Source of the DNA: an uncultured Actinomycetes bacterium
GTDB lineage: Bacteria > Actinomycetota > Thermoleophilia > Solirubrobacterales > Solirubrobacteraceae
Assembly: GCA_937888775.1 (NCBI GenBank)
Contig: CALAQT010000511.1
Span: 1-12,411 of the forward strand
Length of the DNA stretch: 12,411 nt
Direction: 5' to 3'
In this document: one piece after another, positions 8,001 through 12,411 of the stretch
Layout: every line of letters begins with the position of its first letter
How positions within the stretch are numbered: the stretch's first letter is position 1
The notes under the pieces: generated by a model
Seen by the model: the letters and a program-made list of their open reading frames with translations, nothing else
Databases searched by the model: none
What the model was told of the DNA's origin: nothing
Translations under genes and position numbers: made by a program

Positions 8001-8114
8001 ATCGGTATGCCCGCTCTGCCCCATCGTTTCCCGTCCCAGCGTCAGCTCGTCGGTGAAGCTGAGCGTCTCACCGGCCCGGCCGTCCGCGCGCAGACGGAGG
8101 TAGGCAACGGGCAT
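5043..8114 (-). CDS. FHA / Fe-S membrane core / ferredoxin / FAD-NAD(P)H reductase fusion protein
   Basis: This 1023-residue protein starts at ATG 8114, with GAGGG 8 nt upstream. An FHA domain (about 22-92) has GR27-28, SRRH42-45 and STNG63-66, the phosphothreonine-binding pattern. A polytopic region (about 155-455, roughly eight helices) carries Cys207, WCSSVCP (Cys286, Cys290) and [12 protein letters not shown] (Cys312, 315, 318, 322), recalling NapH/NosR-type quinol or ferredoxin membrane proteins. A [2Fe-2S] ferredoxin-like domain (about 492-582) has CRMGVCGAD (Cys525, Cys530, Asp533) and Cys568-570. The last domain (about 603-1000) is a pyridine-nucleotide/FAD oxidoreductase like NirB or rubredoxin reductase: FAD motif GNGVAG (609-614), ATGSE (706-710), NAD(P) motif GGGLLG (752-757) and AAGD (874-877), with no CxxC redox disulphide. 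Electrons could pass from NAD(P)H through FAD and 2Fe-2S to the membrane clusters, or in reverse. FHA implies control by a Ser/Thr kinase. The acceptor is unknown. Confidence 0.93.
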   Translation of the reverse strand: MPVAYLRLRADGRAGETLSFTDELTLGRETMGQSGHTDGRLSRRHARVFIKADGQVWVEDLGSTNGTFVNGKRIRKVRKVGLGDEITVGRTTLEMVAAAGDDVTIQESRPIARARRLPRRPSLSARWRENRTKRAELPPFPNYTQIPSMLSIRAWWVVRTTGVLATLIVAALCFTVPKTGLRIVWGIGIPLLPILFFVAPGLWRNICPLAASNQTPRVLGWTRALEAPAWLKRYGYLISIALFVIFITLRKVGLQTNGPWSGGLLLFALLGGFTGGMFLKGKSGWCSSVCPLLPVQRIYGQTPFALVGNSHCQPCVGCTKNCYDFNPKVAYLADLNDENPEWYAGRKAFIAAFPGLILGFFKVADVPAISVPAMYGQLALYTGVSVLAFVAADAFVPVTSHKLTTLWAAAALNIFYWFAFPVIYKAITNHAAPTAATWAARVVVFGLTGFWIVRTYLKERVFVERAGAPKPVRGAGARSIISHSAAKLGKPEIMFLPDDQRIVAESGLTLLEVAESNGLQIEAGCRMGVCGADPVAIVSGMDNLSEIGDDERATLERLGLAENTRMACCCRVKGPVSVSLEPEQPQELTPSQIMRLDFDRSVERVVVIGNGVAGITAADYVRRNHPECRIDVVADETHQLYNRMAITRLIYGRSAMQGLYLNPESWCESRSITEWLNTRAQAIDRDACKVRLGTGEELAWDRLILATGSESFVPPIAGWGTPGTFVLRSANDAVELRAFAQLNMAKRAVVAGGGLLGLEAAFALHKLGLATTVLERSDRLLRRQLDERASELLHRYIEGLGISVWTHAETGSVSYNGRLSEVLLKDARTAQAEVLIAAAGIAPNLELAKEAGLETKRGVVVDDHMRTSDERIFAAGDVAEFRGQVAGLWPAAVDQARVAAEAAVLAETSPYQGTVPVTVLKVVGVDLTSIGEIEPRSKDDEVVVQEDESELRYGKLVISDGKIIGAILLGYSREVAHVTSAVKQGWDVTPALGALRAGRWDALERLGRGRSLSAVSVVGLGAG

Positions 8115-8267
8115 CTGCTACACCCTCGCGCCCAAGGTTTCAGCCATCGCGTGCGAATCGTATCCCGACTGAGCTTCCCGCAGGAGCAATTTCGTTGCGC
8201 GTCTCGATCGGCGGTCCAACGGCCGCCGCGAGGCCCTCTTGACCGCCGTGGGCGGTACCTTCTCGGC
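8115..8267. promoter_or_regulatory. Divergent control region between the redox operon and the GH15 gene
   Basis: This 153-bp gap must hold both divergent promoters. For GH15, TACCTT (8256-8261) lies exactly 6 nt before the GTG start, as in a leaderless promoter; TTGACC at 8239-8244 is too close to be a normal -35. For the redox operon, the minus strand has TACGAT (at 8157-8162) as a possible -10 with only a weak -35 (TCCTGC, 17 nt upstream), and a Shine-Dalgarno GAGGG before the ATG. Assignments are by pattern only. Confidence 0.35.
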
Positions 8268-10070
8268 GTGGATCGCTACCTTCCGATCGCTGAGCATGGT
8301 CTCATCGGCGACCTGCACACGGTCGCGCTTGTCGGCACGGAGGGGACGATCGACTGGTACTGCTGTCCCAGCTTCGACTCACCGAGCGTGTTCGGGGCGA
8401 TCCTCGACGCCGATCGCGGCGGACGCTTCAGCCTGAAGCCATCGATCGGGAACTGGACGTCAAAGCAACTCTACTTCCCGGACACCAACGTGCTGATCAC
8501 CCGCTTCCTCAGTGCGGAGGGAGTCGGGGAGGTGGAGGATTTCATGCCGATCGGGGAGCTTCGCGGCGGGACCCATCGGCAACGGTTGATCCGTCGCGTC
8601 GTGGGCGTGCGCGGACGGATGCATTTTGAGCTGGTGTGCGCACCGCGGTTCGATTACGGTCGCGACCGTCATCAGGTGCAGCGCCATCGGCATGGGGTGG
8701 TGTTCGAGGCCTCAGACCTGCGGCTCGCACTCGAGACCGAGGCGCCGATCGATGTGCGAGGCGGCGACGCGCACGCGTCGGTCGAGCTCTCGGCGGGCGA
8801 GAGCGCGACGTTCGTCCTCGAGCATCTCCGGGACGCATACGAGCCCCACTCGCACAGCGCCGAGGAGATGCGCGAGCTGGTCGAGGGCACGGTCGCATAC
8901 TGGCGCAGCTGGCTGTCCCAATCGCGATACAAGGGCCGCTGGCGTGAGATGGTGCATCGGTCGGCGCTGACGCTGAAGCTGCTCACATACCAACCGACCG
9001 GGGCGATCGTCGCGGCGCCCACCACCAGCCTTCCCGAGGTGCTTGGTGGAGAGCGCAACTGGGACTACCGCTACACGTGGATCCGCGACGCCGCTTTCTC
9101 GCTCTACGCACTGCTACGGCTTGGTTTCACCCAGGAGGCGGCCGCCTTCATGGATTGGCTCAATCACCGCGTCTCGTCCGAGCGCTGGGAGCGAACTGGC
9201 CCCCTCAATGTCCTCTATGGGATCGACGGCAGGCGTGAGCTCCCTGAGCAGCTATTGGACCATCTGGAGGGCTATCGCGGCTCGGCTCCAGTGCGGATCG
9301 GCAATGACGCGGCCGCGCAACTCCAGCTCGACATCTACGGCGAGCTAGTCGACTCGATCTACCTCTACAACAAGTACGGCAAGCCGATCTCGCACGACTC
9401 TTGGGAGGATCTCAGCCGGATCGTCGAGTGGGTGAGCGACCACTGGGACCAAGCCGACGAGGGCATCTGGGAGACCCGCGGGGGGCGGCAGCCGTTCACC
9501 TATTCACGGTTGATGTGCTGGGTGGCACTCGAGCGCGCGCTCCGGATCGCCAACACCCGAGGCCTTCCCGCCGACCGTATCGGCTGGGGTCAGGCGCGCG
9601 ACCGGATCTACCGACAGATCATCGCCCGCGGCTGGCATCAGAGCCGGCAGGCGTTCGTCCAGCACTACGACACTGACGTGCTCGATGCGTCGCTGCTCCT
9701 GATGCCGCTGGTCAAGTTCATCGCACCAACCGATCCGCGCTGGCTGTCGACCCTCGAGGCGATCGGCGAAGAACTTGTGTCCGACTCGCTCGTCTACCGT
9801 TACAACGTCGAGGCCTCCCCCGACGGCCTGCGGGGAGCCGAAGGTACGTTCTCGATCTGCACCTTCTGGTACGTCGAGGCGCTCGCTCGCGCCGGCCGGC
9901 TCGATCAAGCACGACTGGTGTTCGAGAAGATGCTTACGTACGCCAACCACCTCGGCCTGTACGCCGAGGAGATTGGGCCCACCGGCGAGCAGCTCGGCAA
10001 CTTCCCGCAAGCCTTCACCCATCTCGCGCTGATCAGCGCCGCCGTCAACCTCGACCGCCAACTGGGGTGA
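8268..10070 (+). CDS. GH15-family glucoamylase/trehalase-like glycoside hydrolase
   Basis: The start is GTG at 8268 because the protein then opens [20 protein letters not shown], the usual N-terminus of this family; the frame is open to 7950, but that part is antisense to the FHA region. The 600-residue product has the N-terminal beta-sandwich (about 1-225) and an (alpha/alpha)6 catalytic barrel (about 230-600). Family signatures include [16 protein letters not shown] (260-275), [10 protein letters not shown] (397-406, likely containing the catalytic acid at Glu402) and [19 protein letters not shown] (565-583, with the catalytic base probably among its glutamates). There is no signal peptide, so it is cytoplasmic. 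Family members act on alpha-glucans or, in mycobacteria, trehalose; sequence alone does not decide. The kinase gene follows after 67 nt on the same strand, but that gene has its own promoter-like box. Confidence 0.94.
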   Translation: MDRYLPIAEHGLIGDLHTVALVGTEGTIDWYCCPSFDSPSVFGAILDADRGGRFSLKPSIGNWTSKQLYFPDTNVLITRFLSAEGVGEVEDFMPIGELRGGTHRQRLIRRVVGVRGRMHFELVCAPRFDYGRDRHQVQRHRHGVVFEASDLRLALETEAPIDVRGGDAHASVELSAGESATFVLEHLRDAYEPHSHSAEEMRELVEGTVAYWRSWLSQSRYKGRWREMVHRSALTLKLLTYQPTGAIVAAPTTSLPEVLGGERNWDYRYTWIRDAAFSLYALLRLGFTQEAAAFMDWLNHRVSSERWERTGPLNVLYGIDGRRELPEQLLDHLEGYRGSAPVRIGNDAAAQLQLDIYGELVDSIYLYNKYGKPISHDSWEDLSRIVEWVSDHWDQADEGIWETRGGRQPFTYSRLMCWVALERALRIANTRGLPADRIGWGQARDRIYRQIIARGWHQSRQAFVQHYDTDVLDASLLLMPLVKFIAPTDPRWLSTLEAIGEELVSDSLVYRYNVEASPDGLRGAEGTFSICTFWYVEALARAGRLDQARLVFEKMLTYANHLGLYAEEIGPTGEQLGNFPQAFTHLALISAAVNLDRQLG

Positions 10071-10102
10071 GGACCAGGTCGCTCGCGTTGGGCAACTGTC
10101 GT

Positions 10103-10131
10103 CGTCGCGACGGTCTCCCGAGGAGTAGGGT
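10103..10131 (+). promoter_or_regulatory. Putative leaderless promoter and palindrome before the kinase gene
   Basis: TAGGGT (10126-10131) fits the TANNNT -10 pattern and ends exactly 6 nt before the GTG start. AGGAG at 10121-10125 could instead act as a ribosome-binding site, though its 12-nt spacing is long. The perfect palindrome CGTCGCGACG (10103-10112) lies where a -35 or operator would be. No clear -35 hexamer is seen. Confidence 0.35.
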
Positions 10132-10137
10132 CTCGTC

Positions 10138-12123
10138 GTGGGCATCGACGGTCAATCTGGGACTACGCTGGGCGCGTACGTCCTCGGCGAGCGGATCGGG
10201 CGCGGCGGCATGGGCGTCGTGTACCGCGCAACCCACGTGCATCTCGGGCGCGAGGTAGCGCTGAAGGTCCTCGCCCCCGAGCTCGCCGGCTCCGAAGACT
10301 TTCGGGACCGTTTCTTGCGGGAGTCGCGCCTGGCGGCGTCGCTTGATCACCCGAATGTGGTCACGGTCTATGACGCCGGGGATTCGGAGGGGACGCTGTA
10401 CATCGCAATGCGATACGTGGAGGGCACCGACCTCGCCAAATTCCTCCAGGCGGAGGGGCCGCTCACGCCCGCGACGAGCATCGCGATGCTCGACCAGGTG
10501 GGCGCGGCGCTTGATGCCGCACACCACCGAGGCCTGATCCACAGGGACGTTAAGCCCGCAAACGTGCTGATTGCCTCCGGCAACTTCTATCTGACCGATT
10601 TCGGGCTCACGAAGCGAGTGAGCGCGAGCCAGGTGTCCGCAGCGCTGACGAGGACCGGACAGTTTCTGGGAACCGTCGACTATGTCGCACCGGAGCAGAT
10701 CGAGGGCGGAGAAATCGACGGGCGCGCCGACATCTACGCGCTCACCTGCATGCTCCATGAGTGCCTTACAGGCTCCCGTCCGTTCCCCAAGGACTCGGAG
10801 CTGGCCATCATCAGCGCGCATTTGCGCGACCCACCGCCACGGCCGACGGAGCTGCGCCCCGACCTTCCCGCGGCGATCGACGACGTCGTGGCGACCGGGA
10901 TGGCGAAATCCCCTCAGGAACGCTACTCGACGTGCGCTGAGCTTACGGCCGCAGCGCGCGAGGCGCTCGGGGTGGCGAGCTCGGACTTGGCCGCGGTCGG
11001 CGCACCAGGGAGCGACAACTCTTCGACACCTCCTCCCAAGAGCACAGCGGGGTCCCGCCTGCGTCCCACGGAGGTGTCGACCAGCGTCGCAGATGACCCG
11101 CGAACCATCGCGGAGTCCCGGGGCCCGCGACGCGCCCGGCGAGTTCTGGTCCCTGCCGTCGCGGTGCTGTGCGCCGCGGCGGTCGCCGCCGTCGTCATCT
11201 TGCTGACCACGGGTGGCACCAGTTCTCGCCAGCACGGGCAGACCACGAAGCCTCCTGCCGCCAAGCCGCCGGGTGCCACGGCGCCGCCTGCCCATGTCGT
11301 CGGCAACCCGATCCACGTGGGAAATGCGCCGACCGGGATCGATGGAAACTCAGCCGTGCTGTGGGTCGCCAACTTCGACGCTTCGACCGTCACACGGGTC
11401 ACGCTGGACGGAAAGATCCGGACCGACATACCGCTACCGCCCGCACCGTTTGCGGTCCTCAACACCGGGAATACGTTCTGGGTATCGAGCGCCGATGCGG
11501 GCGTCGTGACGCCGATAAGCGTCGGGGCGGGCTTGCCGGGGAAACCGATCCCAGTCGGGAAGAAGCCTGAGTGGCTGACGGGCGACGAGAACGCGGTGTA
11601 CGTCTCGAACGCCTCGTCGGATACCGTCAGCGTGATCAACGCTCGCACCGACACGCTGATCGGTTCGCCGATCAAGGTTGGAAGCGTTCCCCGGGGCATC
11701 GCTTTCAGCGGCAGTGCCGTGTGGGTCGCCGATTCGGATGATGACAACGTCGACCGGATCGTCAACGGTCAAGTCGTCAAGACGATTCCTGTCGGCCGGC
11801 GTCCCATTGGCGTGGCCTTTGGCGCAAACGCCGTCTGGGTCGCGAATGAAAACGACAACACGGTGTCGCGCATCGACCTCACCCAAGACACGGTGAAGAC
11901 AATCCCGGTCGGCAAGGCTCCATTCGCAATTGCCTTCGGCCTAGGCTCCGCGTGGGTCACAAACAGCGGCGACAATACGGTCACGCGACTCGACGGTTCG
12001 ACCGGAGCTCCGGTCGGAAGCGCGATCCCGGTCGGCCAGGATCCAACGGGCATCGCTGTCATCGGTCAAGCCGTGTGGATCACGAACCGGCGATCGAACA
12101 CGGTGCAGCAGATCCAGCCGTGA
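10138..12123 (+). CDS. Transmembrane Ser/Thr protein kinase with extracellular seven-bladed propeller
   Basis: This 661-residue PknB-type kinase starts at GTG 10138. The kinase domain (about 14-275) is complete: glycine loop GRGGMG (21-26), Lys43, Glu62, catalytic loop HRDVKPAN (135-142) with Asp137, DFG (154-156) and APE (184-186). Activation-loop threonines 171, 173 and 179 are candidate autophosphorylation sites. A Ser/Thr/Pro-rich juxtamembrane stretch (about 285-330) and basic residues precede one membrane helix (about 336-358), then a Pro/Thr-rich linker. The outer part (about 388-661) has seven YVTN-like repeats, with aromatic markers at 409, 448, 488, 529, 567, 606 and 647 (38-41 residues apart), predicting a beta-propeller instead of PASTA domains. 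All catalytic residues are present, so it should be active. The nearby FHA protein is a plausible phosphorylation-dependent partner. The sensed ligand is unknown. Confidence 0.96.
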   Translation: MGIDGQSGTTLGAYVLGERIGRGGMGVVYRATHVHLGREVALKVLAPELAGSEDFRDRFLRESRLAASLDHPNVVTVYDAGDSEGTLYIAMRYVEGTDLAKFLQAEGPLTPATSIAMLDQVGAALDAAHHRGLIHRDVKPANVLIASGNFYLTDFGLTKRVSASQVSAALTRTGQFLGTVDYVAPEQIEGGEIDGRADIYALTCMLHECLTGSRPFPKDSELAIISAHLRDPPPRPTELRPDLPAAIDDVVATGMAKSPQERYSTCAELTAAAREALGVASSDLAAVGAPGSDNSSTPPPKSTAGSRLRPTEVSTSVADDPRTIAESRGPRRARRVLVPAVAVLCAAAVAAVVILLTTGGTSSRQHGQTTKPPAAKPPGATAPPAHVVGNPIHVGNAPTGIDGNSAVLWVANFDASTVTRVTLDGKIRTDIPLPPAPFAVLNTGNTFWVSSADAGVVTPISVGAGLPGKPIPVGKKPEWLTGDENAVYVSNASSDTVSVINARTDTLIGSPIKVGSVPRGIAFSGSAVWVADSDDDNVDRIVNGQVVKTIPVGRRPIGVAFGANAVWVANENDNTVSRIDLTQDTVKTIPVGKAPFAIAFGLGSAWVTNSGDNTVTRLDGSTGAPVGSAIPVGQDPTGIAVIGQAVWITNRRSNTVQQIQP

Positions 12124-12212
12124 GGACCCACGTCGCGGCTGTGAGATGACGCTTCTCTGGCACCGGAATCCAGGCGACTTCCAGCGCAATCCGGGGCACC
12201 GTCTCATGGCTA

Positions 12213-12330
12213 TCAGGGCTTAATGGTGTGGCGCTTCAGTCCAGCGTCGCGCGGTGTCGCGCCCTCGACGTTCTCATCTAGCCGCGCCGCCGCCCAACGA
12301 AGCGGTTCGCGCTTGCCGGCAACGTCCCCG
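12213..12330 (-). pseudogene. Possible C-terminal gene remnant cut by an IS end
   Basis: On the minus strand a frame with coding-like codon use ends at TGA (12213-12215). It reads DVAGKREPLRWAAARLDENV, then about 17 more residues ending RHTIKP. Upstream the frame runs straight into the presumed IS end at 12331, so only some 39 codons would be native. PLRWAAA faintly recalls ankyrin repeats, but this is not enough to name a family. It faces the kinase gene's end. Chance open frame remains possible. Confidence 0.3.
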
Positions 12331-12352
12331 TGCGACTGCTGTTCCCCTAAGG
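12331..12352 (+). repeat. Presumed left terminal inverted repeat of a second IS5-family copy
   Basis: These 22 bp (including GACTGCTGTTCCCCTAAGG) are the exact reverse complement of 4473-4494, the end just after the transposase remnant. By orientation this should be the left end of a copy running off the window on the plus strand. The body is outside, so this rests on the end match alone. GGAGGT at 12401-12406 could be the ribosome-binding site of a transposase beginning near or beyond the edge. Confidence 0.65.
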
Positions 12353-12411
12353 AATGTGATGAAGGAGGGCTTCTCGGGCCGGCGGCGGTTGAGCCGGTAG
12401 GAGGTCGGTGC

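Noticed and set aside
7950..8267. Longer N-terminus for the GH15 protein
   Set aside because: It would run antisense through the FHA coding region and adds sequence unlike the family; the conserved start [15 protein letters not shown] fits GTG 8268.
10045..11316. 423-residue minus-strand open frame opposite the kinase
   Set aside because: It lies fully antisense to the kinase gene and has no domain of its own; a mirror frame is common in high-GC genes.

Overview
This high-GC window reads as chromosomal DNA of an actinobacterium. A soil member of the Thermoleophilia/Solirubrobacterales type is my best guess. The reasons are GC-rich codon use, GTG starts, start codons placed 6 nt after TANNNT boxes, a membrane cupredoxin fused to a universal-stress-like domain, and a Ser/Thr kinase with a beta-propeller sensor. 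The lineage is inferred from gene style only.

Layout. Positions 76-1732 hold a two-gene minus-strand operon: a degenerate receiver-like protein with three clustered cysteines, then a membrane USP-like/cupredoxin fusion whose start overlaps the first gene's stop. From 1733 to about 3824 there are roughly 2.1 kb without a convincing gene. Inside it sit two tandem 270/271-bp elements (2324-2874) with 22-bp terminal inverted repeats. Next is a 5'-truncated, frame-split IS5-family transposase (3825-4470), closed by a presumed IS end at 4473-4494. The same 22 bp returns in inverse orientation at 12331-12352, so the DNA between lies between two related IS ends.

The central block (4597-12123) has two minus-strand genes. 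One encodes a 1023-residue fusion of FHA domain, polytopic NapH/NosR-like Fe-S membrane core, [2Fe-2S] ferredoxin-like domain and FAD/NAD(P)H reductase. The other, coupled through a GTGA overlap, encodes a Crp-type cyclic-nucleotide-binding domain with no DNA-binding part. Divergent from these, on the plus strand, are a GH15 glucoamylase/trehalase-like enzyme and a transmembrane Ser/Thr kinase with an outer seven-bladed propeller.

Main hypothesis: the kinase, the FHA-tethered redox chain and the CNB protein form a signal-controlled membrane electron-transfer module. A kinase can make phosphothreonines, FHA domains bind them, and the CNB protein could add ligand control. This is inferred from domains and adjacency. 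The electron acceptor, the CNB ligand and the kinase signal are unknown.
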